A DNA stretch of 64,000 bases, taken from NCBI RefSeq assembly GCF_000499845.2, contig NC_023759.2, positions 22,191,069 through 22,255,068 of the forward strand. The letters run 5' to 3'. A program made the position numbers and the translations under genes. The DNA comes from Phaseolus vulgaris (lineage: Eukaryota > Streptophyta > Magnoliopsida > Fabales > Fabaceae). Shown piece by piece: positions 1-11,233 of the stretch; the first letter of the stretch is position 1; the number at the start of each line of letters is the position of its first letter. The notes below the pieces were generated by a model. It worked only from the letters and a program-made list of their open reading frames with translations, had not been told where the DNA came from and ran no database searches.

Positions 1-542
1 CTTACCTTTTGTAATAGCTTTCTCTCTCGAGAATCTGATCTCAACTGAAAGCATACTCAATAGGAGAAATCCCTTCTGTTCAGGGGCGCCATCTCTCAAG
101 GTGCTACAATAGAACGAAATCTTCCCTAAGGAGTGCATAGAATAATAATAGAATAACTACCAGGGTATCAACTCATGAGCCAAGATCAGGGAAACATTCT
201 GCTTACACGGGCACCCTACTCATGGTGCAACTTTATTCTTTTCTATACATGCAACCTAACCACTATGTGCCCTAGAAGACATGGGCTTAAGTTAAGAAAA
301 TCATTTGCTTGACCTAGACCCCACACACATTAAACTTACCCCTAGGTCCACAAATACCCTTTATCAATAGCCTTATATTTATGTATAAAGTTTACTTCAA
401 TTATACCAAAACGGATTTACTAACCAAACTGGGCCCAATCCCATAGCCCATTTTACTAGCCCAAAAGTCGAGTTGACCTGCCTGTGTCATGCATCGAGAT
501 CCGACCACTGAGTGTTGAGCCTTGAGCACTCTGTCCAGTACA
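1..542 (-). repeat. Tat-like gypsy LTR, cut by window edge
   Basis: This segment aligns by eye with the LTR at 4651-5395; both share a stretch beginning 'cagggta-caactcatg' and a following 'ggcaccct' block. It ends in AGTACA at 542, like the GGTACA end of the Tat LTRs at 50744 and 59340, so the element's sense strand is minus. The other end lies outside the window. Confidence 0.6.
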
Positions 543-907
543 ATTCTCAATCGGGACAATTCCAAAATATACATTTCATAAAAGTTAAGAAAAAAGATAT
601 ACCTCCAATGACATCAAAAAGTTGTCAAGGGAAGTTTACTATGGGATCCAGTGACAATGCAAAAACAAATACGCACACAACAATCACACACCACTAGTAG
701 TAGCAAAAACTAGAGGTGTAGGACAAGTGGCGATGCAAAGAAGTGTTTGTGCAGTAGAAGAAGTGAGAAAGGAGAAAAGAGAAAAATATGATTAAATTAT
801 AAAATTGATAAAGATATTTTGGACTTTTTTTGCATAACATATGGTAGTGTAGGTAGAAAATTGGGGGGTGCAATAAGCAAATGCTTAAGACCACTTGGTT
901 GTAAAAA
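543..907. other. Stretch with no recognisable gene
   Basis: Purine-rich, AT-rich sequence between the LTR end at 542 and the gypsy polyprotein tail. No conserved reading frame is visible. It may be 3' internal sequence of the gypsy element whose LTR begins at 1146. Confidence 0.4.
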
Positions 908-1105
908 TTGAAGAGAAGGTGGGATAATGATGAGGACCTAGGAGGGAGTGCGCCTATGGACCAGGCCACACCTTTGAGGAGGAAGACTAGGAGCATGCCT
1001 CAAGACATAGGGCCAGGCCAAGATTCTCCAACCACTACCTCAACACCTAGTTTGCAACAGACGATCACGAGGAGCAGAGCACAGGCTTTGGGTGCTGAGC
1101 ATTAG
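908..1105 (+). pseudogene. C-terminal tail of a Ty3-gypsy polyprotein
   Basis: A reading frame of about 65 codons ends in TAG at 1105. It is rich in Pro, Thr, Ser and Gln and finishes with the residues TITRSRAQAL. Short low-complexity tails with an 'ITRSRA' motif are common at the C terminus of plant Ty3-gypsy polyproteins, just before the 3' LTR. An LTR does begin 40 bp downstream at 1146. Nothing upstream looks like integrase, so only the tail is left. There is no convincing ATG, which fits a fragment of a longer frame. The assignment rests on motif and position. Confidence 0.5.
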
Positions 1106-1145
1106 TGGGTTTCATTATTGTTAATTTCAATAGAATAGAATATGT

Positions 1146-1936
1146 TGTAAATAATTTGGGCTCACTTTAGGGGTCCAAATAGAAAAGATAGGCTAGAATA
1201 AGGTACCTTAGCATAATAGGGGTGTAGGTATCATTTTAGCTTGTTCCTAGCCCTTTAGGAATGCAATTTGACCTAGTTTATAGAAGGACAAGCCTAGTAT
1301 GCGGGTTTGAGTCAAACCCTAAGGCTGCCCATTTTTTCCTTTTTCCCATCCTACCCCTCTTGCTTGTTTTCCAAGGCTCTTTCACCTATAAATAGGAGGC
1401 CTACCCATTGTATTTTACATGTTGAATTTGAAGAGAAAAGTTCCTCTGCACAAATTGTGTGAGGTGTTAGTGAGGCTTGCGTCCTCTTAGCATTTAGGTC
1501 TCATTTTGAGTGTTGGAGAACTCTCAAGTGGCGGCCATCAACACTTATGTTGGAGGAAAACCACACTCCAAGTGGCGTGATCCACCTCTCTTCCATCACC
1601 TAAGCTTTTCCTTTCCTTCTTCTCTTCCATTCTTTCCATTATTCCATTAATCTTTGTGTTCTTATGTTCTTGTTTTCATTCTTTGTCAATTCGGTTTTCA
1701 TTATGTTCTTGTATTTCCTTCCATTCTCTTTTACATTTCGTCCTTCATCATCAATCACCATATTCATGTATTTTTCCTTTACCCTCTAGAAGTGAACCTT
1801 CACACTTACTTAACCACTTGGTTAAGTTCGTGTCCAGTGGGGATCTTCTTTGGGTTCTCACCTTATAATTGCTTAAAAAATATCAATCTAAGTAAAGTGT
1901 CACATCTAAAATGAAGCAATCTAAAATCAACTCACA
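1146..1936 (+). repeat. Ty3-gypsy LTR, first copy
   Basis: The segment starts TGTAAATAATTTGGGCTC and ends CAACTCACA. A second copy lies at 19524-20215; the two align over most of their length and diverge immediately after the shared end. A TATA box (CCTATAAATAGG) lies near 1382-1393. The shared 3' block near 1793-1850 reads 'ctctagaagtgaac' and then 'cacttggttaagttcgtg'. No TSD was found, so it may be the 3' LTR of a truncated element. Confidence 0.65.
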
Positions 1937-2540
<604 letters not shown>

Positions 2541-2792
2541 CAGATAGATATATGCTTATTTTATGTTGCAAAGAATAAGAGAATGTGCATTGTTTTCATC
2601 TATCAAGAAGATTCATTCTAACTCGAGTCACATCAGATAATGATCTTTTAGATGAAGAGCTACAATTTCTTTCTTCAACAACTCCCTAGTGCAAGCATTG
2701 TCAATCCTAGAAAGACTGATGGTTTCATACAACTTTGCAATTTACACAAATTCAAGTAAATGAACATTGTCCAAGAAGAGATAAGTACATTC

Positions 2793-3901
2793 TGTTAGAA
2801 AAGATGGCTTGAAACTAGAGGGTGGGGGGGGGGGGGTGAATTGTTTAAAGGGGTTTTCGCAAACTTTTCAAAGCTAGAATGAACTTATTTCAGAAACCAA
2901 TTGATTCAGCAATTTAGTTAGCCAAAACAGCAAGCAAAACTGTAATATCAGGAAAAACAATCGGTTGTTTATACCAGCAAACAACAAACAAACTGAAATT
3001 AAAGAGTTAGGGATAGAAAGATTGTACACAGATGTTTATACTGGTTCACTCCAACTAGAGCTACATCCAGTCTTCTCAAAAACCCTGAGGATATCCACTA
3101 AGCAATCACCACTTGATCACTTACACCACAACCAAGAGAATGACCTTGAACACCTCAAGAAACACACTCTCCTTGGCCAACACTAAGATTGCTGATCTTG
3201 AACACCTCAAGAACACACAACCAATCTCAGCAACACTCACAAACGAATTGTTCAGCAGTTTACAAAGATTACACTTGTTACAGATGGAAATCTGAAATCA
3301 ATACAAGTAGAATCCCTATTCAGCACCTTGATCAATCTCTCAACTCTTTTGCAATCTCAGAATACTTTGAAAAACTCTTAGATGAAAACTTTGTTTCAAG
3401 ATTCTTAATATATCAAAAACTGTTTTTCAAAATATATCTAAGAATATAGTTTGTTATCAAATCTTAACAAACTCTTAATTGCATTTAAAATAGATTAGTC
3501 AAAGCATTTAATGACTGGAGCGTATTCAGTTAAAGCATTTAAAGCTCAGTCAAAGAAAACAATTTTTTTGTTATGGTTTTAAAACAAACAATCGATTGTT
3601 TCCTCGAATCAATCGGTTGTTTTGTTACTTAACAAAATACACCATTCAAAAACAGTTTTCAAACTTTCTCAAAACACCTAAGTGTAAACAATCGGTTGTT
3701 TCAACTTAGTTTGTAAAACATTTTGCTTTGTTAAAATTGAGATGCTAATTGCTTTTAGATTTAATCTAAGTGTTGATTACAACATTGAACTACCCCAGAA
3801 CAAGGCTAAAATCAGCACAGCAGCATCAAGCAAAGCAGAGGCTTCATCATCCTTCAAAGGATTTGGATTCTTCAAAACATTGAACTCCACTTGGTTCAAC
3901 A
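2793..3901 (-). repeat. Solo LTR of SIRE-like copia, TSD CATTC
   Basis: The segment begins TGTTAGAA and ends TTCAACA. Its reverse complement matches the copia LTRs at 10152-11232 and 12819-13931, including the TGTTGAA start, the 'GAATCCAAATCC' block and the CCACCC-rich 3' end. It is flanked by a perfect 5-bp duplication, CATTC, at 2788-2792 and 3902-3906. No internal region exists, so this is a solo LTR. It has a run of about 13 G at 2824-2836. Four copies of the 16-bp palindrome AAACAAYCGRTTGTTT lie near 2955, 3586, 3608 and 3686. Confidence 0.9.
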
Positions 3902-3906
3902 CATTC

Positions 3907-4299
3907 AACTATTGGGATATTGTGTAAAGAGAAGAACATTTAAAGTTACATGGAGTGCATTTTAATGCATTGTCCACATTCAAACTCATCAAATGCATAA
4001 AGGACATTAAAGTAAGCTGAAGTTGTTCAATGACAAAAAACAATTTTGCAATGACTATATTCTTTAGAGTCTAATAAAGTCATTCACCAACAAAAAGAAC
4101 CAAGAGTGATGTTGTTGCATAGTGCAAAAAGTCTGCCAAATTTCTAGGTCCAGAAAAGTCTCAGAGAGAACACTGAGTGTTTATCTAGAAAACTATATGA
4201 AAGTTCACAATATTGTAAACATAGAAAGACACTACCCCTCTTTAGTAAGCAACCCAACCCTCTGATCTATTGATCATCAATCATGTAATTTCCTTATCT
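3907..4299. other. Intergenic stretch, nothing recognised
   Basis: Mixed AT-rich DNA between the solo LTR and the degenerate minisatellite. No conserved frame or repeat boundary was seen. Confidence 0.4.
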
Positions 4300-4648
4300 T
4301 AGTGAGGAGTAGTTGTTTGGAAAAGAATACGTTGTTATTAACTAGGAGTGGTTGTTGTACAAAAGAATACTTCTAAATGAGGTTAATCATAAGTGACTAC
4401 AATTTAAAATATTATTCGTGTTATCCAAAGGTATCTAAATGTCAAAGAATACTCTAAAAAAAGGTTAGACATATATGACTATTATTCGAAAGAATACTTG
4501 TATTAGTCAAGAGTGATTAGGTGTCCAAAAATACTCTTAAACGACTTAGTCAATAATAACTACGATATGAAAGAATTCATATGTTAGTCAAGAGTGACTA
4601 AAATTTTATTATTTCTTTTCTTCTTTTAAATTAAAATATAATAATAAA
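4300..4648. repeat. Degenerate minisatellite
   Basis: Several imperfect copies of a ~70-90 bp unit are present. Recurring words are 'aaagaatac', 'tagtcaagagtga' and 'aatgactta/aacgactta', seen near 4320, 4365, 4450, 4495 and 4575. The last part (4507-4648) is repeated almost exactly after the neighbouring LTR, at 5396-5533. Confidence 0.6.
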
Positions 4649-4650
4649 AT

Positions 4651-5395
4651 TGTTCCTATCGGTAGACCTGGTTGTCGGTCGACTTCAATCCTAAGCTCTG
4701 ACTCCGTCTATCTTTGGTGGATTATGTGCTTCCCTTTGGATGCTGGAACGCTGCTCCGTTGAGATAAAGGGGGGCCTACCTATTGATTGCATTCTGACGA
4801 TCAAGTCAGTACAAGGCTTATAGAAACAAGAAGTAACTAGTTTCAGTCTTAGAAACTACGTACCTTTACCTGGGATCTCAAGTCCCTTTTATAGCCTACC
4901 TCTTGTAACAACTTTCTCTCACGAGAGACTTATCTCCACTGAAAGCCTATGCATTTAGGAAGATATTTTGTTTAGGGTGCACTCTCTTAGCGTCGCAGCT
5001 GAAAAAAATCCTTCCTTTTCTGGAGTGCATCAAATCTTAACTGAATAACCACCAGGGTACCAACTCATGTACCAGCATCAGGGTCCAGTCTGTTTCACGT
5101 AGGCACCCTTAGCGAAGCGTTACGTATCACACATGCAACCTACTCATTGTTCCCTAGCACACATGGGCTTAGGTTTGGAGGAAACGTTTTGCTCGTGCTA
5201 GACCCATACGCACTAAGCGCGCCCCTAGGTCCTTTACTACCCCGTGCTGATCGCACGGGCCTTGCGCAAGGGGGTTACATTAAGTATATGGAAAAGTTAA
5301 CACATACCTTGAGCCCAACCCACATGGCCCATCAACTTGGTTTAGAAGCCGAGCTGACCTAACTGAGGCTGAGCTCCGACCAGCGAGCACTGAGC
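4651..5395 (-). repeat. Tat-like gypsy LTR, one end truncated
   Basis: Starts TGTTCCTATCGG, like the TGTTCCTGCTAG start of the Tat LTRs at 50124 and 58719. It also shares the 'gac-atcaagtcagta' block with them. On the minus strand a TATA box (CTATAAAAGGG) lies near 4886-4896, so the element reads on the minus strand. The expected GTACA end, kept by the related copy at 542, is missing; the sequence stops at 'cactgagc' and runs into the duplicated flank. Confidence 0.65.
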
Positions 5396-5533
5396 TCAAG
5401 AGTGACTAGGTGTCAAAAAATACTTTTAAATGACTTGGTCAATAATAACTATTGAAAGAATACATATGTTAGTCAAGAGTGACTAAAATTTTATTATTTC
5501 TTTTCATCTTTTAAATTAAAATATAATAATAAA
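5396..5533 (+). repeat. Direct duplication of 4507-4648
   Basis: This 138-bp segment repeats the 142 bp ending just before the LTR, from 'tcaagagtga' to 'ataataataaa', with a few substitutions and small indels. It is far longer than the 5-bp TSD of an LTR element. Confidence 0.85.
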
Positions 5534-6851
5534 GCATATCTTACTCAAAATTTGATAAATAATTAAATCTTTATATTAAAAAGGGTGAACGGTCAAATGA
5601 TTTGGCAATTTATCACAGAGATTGATCACGATAATTTTGAATCAGAATTTTCGATTTTTGAATAATAAACTAATAAAATCATAAAGTTAAATATTTAATA
5701 TCATTAAACACTAAAATCATATATTTTAACAGTCTAACACCAACAAATACGAAGAAAAATTTAAGATCAATTTAAAGAATACAAAAGTACAACTAACAGA
5801 TTAAAGAATGTAGATTTGATGACATCACCATAGGAGTTAACAAGGTTGACCGTGAAAAAAATTAAGAAATTTGCAAATTAAATATGTTAAGCGGATCAAA
5901 CAATTCTCCAAAGAGATTTCGATTAAAATATATAATTTATTATTATTCTTATCTTAATAAAAAAGATATACTGAAGGTATATTATAATTTGGTTTAGTTT
6001 GAGTCAGTTTTGAAAATTCAAAACATAAATCGAACCAAACTTCTTGATTCTTGAAAAAATATAAAACAAACCGAACGTTTTAATTTTTTTTCAATTATTT
6101 TTTTAATTTCTTTTATCAATTTAAGTATGAATAAGTGACTAACAAATATTTAATTTTATTAGCATTTTTCATGAGGTTATAGAAATTCTTATTTCTTTTT
6201 CCATCCAAAAATGATACACAAGTCTCCTAATGTTTTAATAATCACTAAAATAAAATATTTATTTTTAATAAACAATCAAATAATTTAATTGATAAAATAA
6301 AAAAATTAATATTTTGAACATAGGGAGTATACAAAACTCCACCATCTCATATTTTGTGTACTTAATATTTTAGTTTCTCACAGCTAATTAGTGGGAACCA
6401 AAAAGCATGTACTGCTTCTGCCACATTTAAATGTCCTTCACCCATTTTCTCTTTGTTTTCTTCCTCCACGCAAATAAATTCATACCATTTACTTGTAGAG
6501 TCAAATCAATACTTTATTAAACATTAACTTTGGTGCTTCTTCTGGAAAAGAACAACAAACTGAAATCTTCCAACTTTTGTAATTGAAAATTTTGATACAA
6601 ATAGAGATAGTACCATTTATTAATCTCCTAACTTTAAGAGATTTGGAATTTCTATTAATTTTTGCTTGAGTTCTAAAGTCACAGATTTAGCCAAAGCAAA
6701 AAACTAAAGACTAACACATTCTCCTGTACAAATATTGGATGAAGGAATATTCTATCAGCTACAGCAATAATTAACAATATGCAAATCCCACAGAAGATTT
6801 TATAGCACTAATTCTCTTAGGCCTTAAAATTGTTCAAAGTTTATGCATTGC
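5534..6851. other. AT-rich intergenic DNA downstream of the PSY gene
   Basis: Long AT-rich sequence without recognisable genes or intact repeats. The part from about 6600 to 6851 is probably 3'-flanking or 3'-UTR sequence of the minus-strand PSY gene. No clear polyadenylation signal was assigned. Confidence 0.4.
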
Positions 6852-7524
6852 TCATGGTGTTCCTGGTGTCTTTGGATCATGCCGGTTGTTTGCTCCTGTC
6901 CCTGGATAATCATTATTTTCCAAATCAATCCTTCTCTCCAACTCTTCTGCCAGATCAAACATCTCTTCTCCACTTCCCAACTTCTCAACACCCTGAAACC
7001 ATAGACTCAAAAAGTGTATTCAGTTAGACCCCTTTTGCTGCATGCAGATATAGGAACATCAGAATATATCAAAAGGTAAAACTTGAAGACATTGGTGTTA
7101 TTTTTCAATCAAAATAGGAGTTTTGTTTTCACAATCTGGACAGTAGCATCACATATTTGAAACTTCAAATCTGATGGAAGAATGGTATGAACAGTATTTA
7201 GAATGCTTTGTCTAGGTTTTAGACAATATTGAAAAGACTAGGACAAATTATGTTCATAAGGGTGTGTCTAAATAAATTATAACCTTATCTGATGAAATTT
7301 GGGTTGAAATATTTTCTTTGTTCGGCAAAAGCCGTCCTGCAATCAATGAAATTTCCACATAGCATTAAAATCAGTTATGAAAACAAAAAAGAGATCTAGA
7401 TAGAATAGTTCTATATTAATTTGTAATTTTCATTCTTACTGGTTTTCACAGCAGCAGAAGAGATAACAAATGAAAAGGCCAGAAGGAGAATAAGGAGAAA
7501 TTGCAGGGGAGATTTGGACCTCAT
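6852..7524 (-). CDS. PSY-family secreted sulfated-peptide precursor, three exons
   Basis: This appears to be a real host gene for a secreted signalling peptide. Predicted exons on the minus strand are 7524-7440, 7336-7284 and 6992-6852. All junctions follow GT-AG (donors GTAAGAATG and GTTATAAT, acceptors TTGATTGCAG and GGTTTCAG) and the frame is kept, giving 92 residues. Residues 1-25 form a signal peptide: MRSKSP followed by a leucine-rich core and ISSAA. An acidic stretch with EEMFDLAEELERRIDLE follows. The C terminus contains NDYPGTGANNRHDPKTPG, matching the PSY pattern of an Asp-Tyr sulfation site, then Ala-Asn, His and Pro. Known PSY peptides are tyrosine-sulfated by TPST in the secretory pathway, processed and secreted, and they promote cell expansion. 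Size and motif fit that family. The exon model has no transcript support here. It is the only gene in the window I would call single-copy host sequence. Confidence 0.86.
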
Positions 7525-7633
7525 GTTGAAGAAACACAAGAGGGATCTGAACGGTGACAGAAGAAGCTATAGAGAGAGAGAGGGAAATAGAGCAGAAGAA
7601 GGTGAATTTTGTAGAGTACTTGTGGAGATGGTG

Positions 7634-7641
7634 TTTATATG
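7634..7641 (-). promoter_or_regulatory. TATA box of the PSY gene
   Basis: The minus strand reads CCATATAAACACC about 110 bp upstream of the predicted ATG at 7524. The leader between them is rich in CT (near 7565-7580), as in many plant 5' UTRs. Transcription would start near 7600-7610. Confidence 0.6.
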
Positions 7642-7679
7642 GAGGAAAGAATCACTGATTCAAGTACCATTGCTTGCTC

Positions 7680-8154
7680 CAAAGTCAACCTAAACTTTAA
7701 CAATTTCATTAATTATTGCTTATGCAAAAGCATTTCAAAATGAAATATTGTGGACGTGTTTCAACTTCCCTCACCATATACAACAACTAAATACCCTTCT
7801 CCACACACTTCACTGCTTTTTCCCCTTCCAATCTCAATCAACCCATGGATTTAGGATTTTAAAATAATAATAACTATTATTATTATTATATTTTTTTTGA
7901 AACTTTTAATTTTCATTTATAAGAAAAAACATTTTTCGTAAGATGGTATGTAGATAACAACAGTTTTGGATGCATGCAAAGTTGTGGCAAATGTGCAACA
8001 TCTGGAAGAGTTCACGGGTGTTCATAGGTGTCGTGCAAATGAAGGATCAGTTTTGGAATTATTTATTTTATCACCATCATATTAATATCAAATATTTATT
8101 TATTTTGTCAATGAATAACATTCTTTTTTTTCGAAAACAATGCTTACATTTTAG
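7680..8154. other. PSY upstream region and AT-rich DNA
   Basis: Probable promoter-proximal DNA of the PSY gene, then AT-rich sequence. No further gene or repeat was recognised. Confidence 0.35.
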
Positions 8155-8530
8155 AATAAATTAAAGAAAATCATAAAATAGAAACTAATTTTTAGTAATA
8201 AAAAATAATTAGTTGCTAGTGACTAAATTAGAGATATTTTAAAGATTAAAAATTTTTTGATTTCAGAATTAGTTTCTATTATTGTTAAATGGTTTCTAAA
8301 TAGGTATCTAATTAGCAACCCAGATTTTTGCTACCAAATTTAGAAACTAAATAACTGGTAGTTAAAATCTTGATTGTTAATTAGATATCAATTTAGAAAC
8401 CATTTAACAAAAATAAAAACTAATTTAGAAATCAATTTTTCTTAGTTTCTAAAATGATCTCTAATTTAGTTACTATAGCAATTAATTTTTTTTTTTAAAT
8501 TGATTTTTATTTTATATTTTTCTTGTAGTG
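8155..8530. mobile_element. CACTA-like fold-back (MITE), one end degraded
   Basis: Two arms of roughly 160 bp are inverted copies. The left arm from ~8175 (AAATAGAAACTAATTTTTAG) pairs with the sequence running back from 8530. Both arms carry 'ggtttctaaat', 'atctaattagcaac' and 'gactaaattagagat' words. The right terminus on the minus strand reads CACTACAAGAAAAA, the classic CACTA-superfamily end. The matching left terminus is not intact. No coding capacity is seen, so it would be non-autonomous. Confidence 0.6.
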
Positions 8531-9534
8531 TTTAGTGAGATTTTATGATATTAAACTTGCATTTTTTTTGTTTTTGGTGGTTATATTATAATGGTTTTCC
8601 CTATCAAAACATATAAATGTAACATATTTTTAGTATTTTAAAAGTATATCTGTAATGTAAAAAAATATAATATAATATTATTTAAATATATAAAAGTTTA
8701 TATAAATTCTAGAAAAATTTGAATTATAATATAATTTGAAAAAGTTTTATAAACTAATCAAAATAGTTTATTTTCCCATAAGTAAAATATACGTCTATTC
8801 TTCAAATGTGTACCAAAACTACCCTATCCAGCTTCAAGTTTCCCATATTCACGATTCACATTTTTTTTTTAACAAGTTGTTGATAATTTAAAATAAAAAC
8901 TTAATGCGTATATATAATGTTATTTAATTTGAAAAATTTGTCTATTTTTAAATTTTTTTTACACAAAAAAGTATACCTAATATATTAATATGTTTGCATA
9001 TTACACTTTAAATTTCATATCTTAGTAATCCTGCACGGAGTATGAATGGATAAAAAAAGTTATTTTAAATGTTACTCAATTAGATCTTAGACAAGTTTTC
9101 TCAAAGTTTGATTGCAAAGTTCAGAACAAATAGTTAGATTACCTAATACTAAAGAAACTGACAATTATAAATGCTAACATGACTTTAGCTAAAGTAATAA
9201 AATTTACTAATTAAGTGACATTTGTAGCTGTATTTGACAAATGAATTTGTTTAAGAATTAAAGTGAAGAAATATGAATAAGTAAGAGGATTAAACGAATC
9301 TTTTGAAATTAATGCCTTATAATAACTGTTAGAATACCAGATCCACATTTCTTTTTTTTCTTCCCAGATCCACATTTGACAATTGTTACTATTAGTTAAT
9401 GTCACTTTATTTAGAAGAGTATTTTCAAGATATTGGTTAAGAGTAGTGTGTATTATTACAATTTCTTTTATTTCATAAAATTTGTCTTATCCTCTTTCCT
9501 TATTTTATTTGTCTTTATATAAAATGTCAGTTAC
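8531..9534. other. AT-rich intergenic stretch
   Basis: About 1 kb of AT-rich DNA. No gene or element boundary was recognised before the LINE sequence starts near 9535. Confidence 0.4.
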
Positions 9535-10151
9535 GGTGGTGAAGGAAATAGTGAAACTACGGAGGAATTTTTTGTGAGACTGAGGCTAAGAAGACAGGAA
9601 AATACCGTGGACTGCGTGCAAAAAAGTTTGTGAGTCAAAGGAAGATGGAGGGTTAGAAATGTAGAGATAAGAAGATTTAACACTGCTTTGTTAACAAAGT
9701 GGGTTTGACATTTGGGTTACGACAAGAAGGATTTGTGGAAAGAAATGTTGGATTCAAAGTATGGAGGTTGGAGTGATCTTAAGATTCAAAGGAATAACGT
9801 ATCAAATTCTCTTTGGTGGAGGGATATGAAGGAAGTTTGGTCTCTCGAGGGATGGAAAGACAAGTTTGAGTATAATTGTATCTGGGAGGTTGTGAATGGG
9901 AAGGATGTAAGGTTATGGAAGGACAAATGGGTGGGCAATATGACACTTAAGGAAAAATTTCCAAGGCTTTTTTCTATATGCTCAGATAAGGAATCTCTTC
10001 TTTGGCAAGGAAGGTAGAGGAACAAAAATCTAGAGTGGTCTTGGAAGACTGAATGGAGAAGGAACTTGTTTGACTGGGAAAGGAATCAGGAACAATAGTT
10101 GTTGCATCTATTGGGAGAGAAGAAGGTGAATGAGGATAAGGAGGATACTTG
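9535..10151 (+). pseudogene. L1-type LINE fragment 1: end of reverse transcriptase and zf-RVT
   Basis: A decayed coding region of a plant L1-like non-LTR retrotransposon. Shifting frames show VVKEIVKLRRNFLW, then KVCESKEDGGLE, then IRRFNTALLTKWV. A longer frame at 9712-10017 includes LWKEMLDSKYGGWSDL, SLWWRDMKEV and LWKDKWVG. These blocks are typical of the region after the RT core of plant LINEs, leading into the zf-RVT domain. Several frameshifts and stops make it non-functional. It is interrupted after 10151 by a copia insertion whose TSD is the last five bases, ACTTG, and resumes at 13932. Confidence 0.85.
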
Positions 10152-11232
10152 TGTTGAATCAAGTGTGTTCAAGCTTTGAAGAATCCAAATCCTTTGTGCT
10201 TGATGGAAGGTTGGATGTGCTTGTTGTTGCTGAGGTGCTTTAGAATAGGATCTGGGGTAGATTATATTTGTAATCCACTCTTTGTTGAATCTAAAGCTTA
10301 AGTGTTTTCAAATCTTTTAAGATTAAAGTGTTTTTCAAACTAAGTGAAAAACAACCTGCTGTTTTGTCGAAACAACCGATTGTTTTATACTTGGGTGTTT
10401 TTGAAAAAGATTGAAAACTGTTTTGGATTGTTGACTTGCTGTCAAACCCAAACAACCGATTGATTCTCTATTTCAACCGATTGTTTGTTTGGAATCCTAA
10501 CAGAAAACAGTTTTGTTTATTAAAAGAGCTTTAATTGATTTCATAACTGAATACGCTCATGCTTTAAATGCTTTGACCAAGATTTGAATACTATAAATAG
10601 TTTGTTAATATTTTATAAAAAACAACAAGAAAAGAAAACATATTTGAGTTTTTCAAAGAGTTTTTTTGAAGCATTTTGAGTTTGACCTTGAGCTTTGGTT
10701 ATTCAAGAGAGAAGTGGAATAGGATTACTCTGTATTGATTTTAGTTGATTCTGTAACAGTGTAATTCGTTCTGTGATTTGTGTACTTTCTGGCGTTGTAA
10801 AGCCAAGAAGGGTTGTGTGCTCTTGAGGTTATCAAGATCAACATTCTTGGTGGTGTATGTGTTGAGCCAAAGGAAGTGTGTGTCTTGAGGGGATAAAGGT
10901 GACTTCTTCAGTGGTGTGTGTATGTAATCTGGATTTGATTACCTAGTGGATTCCCCAGTGGTTTCTGGGAAACTGGATGTAGCTCTTGGGTTAAGAGTGA
11001 ACCAGTATAAACTGTTTGTGCATTTCTCTCTTTCTTAAACTCTTTAATTTTAGTTGTTGTTATATTACTGGTATAAACAACCGATTGTTTTTTCTGTTTT
11101 GAGCTTTGTTCTTGGCAAACTGAATTTCTAAATCTGGTTTCTTGCAAAAAAATTCATTCTATCTTAAAAAGTTTGCGAAAACCCCCTTTAAACCATTCAC
11201 CCCCCTCTAGTTTAAAGCCATACATTCTAACA
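10152..11232 (+). repeat. 5' LTR of the copia element
   Basis: 1081 bp, starting TGTTGAATC and ending TCTAACA. A TATA box (ACTATAAATAG) lies near 10590-10600. The LTR contains several AAACAACCGATTGTTT-type palindromes, for example at 10370-10385, around 10450-10490 and at 11075-11090. It aligns closely with the 3' LTR. Confidence 0.93.
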
Positions 11233-11233
11233 A

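Noticed and set aside
4507..5533. Calling the ~140-bp flanking repeats the TSD of the LTR at 4651-5395.
   Set aside because: LTR retrotransposons make 4-6 bp duplications; this needs another mechanism.
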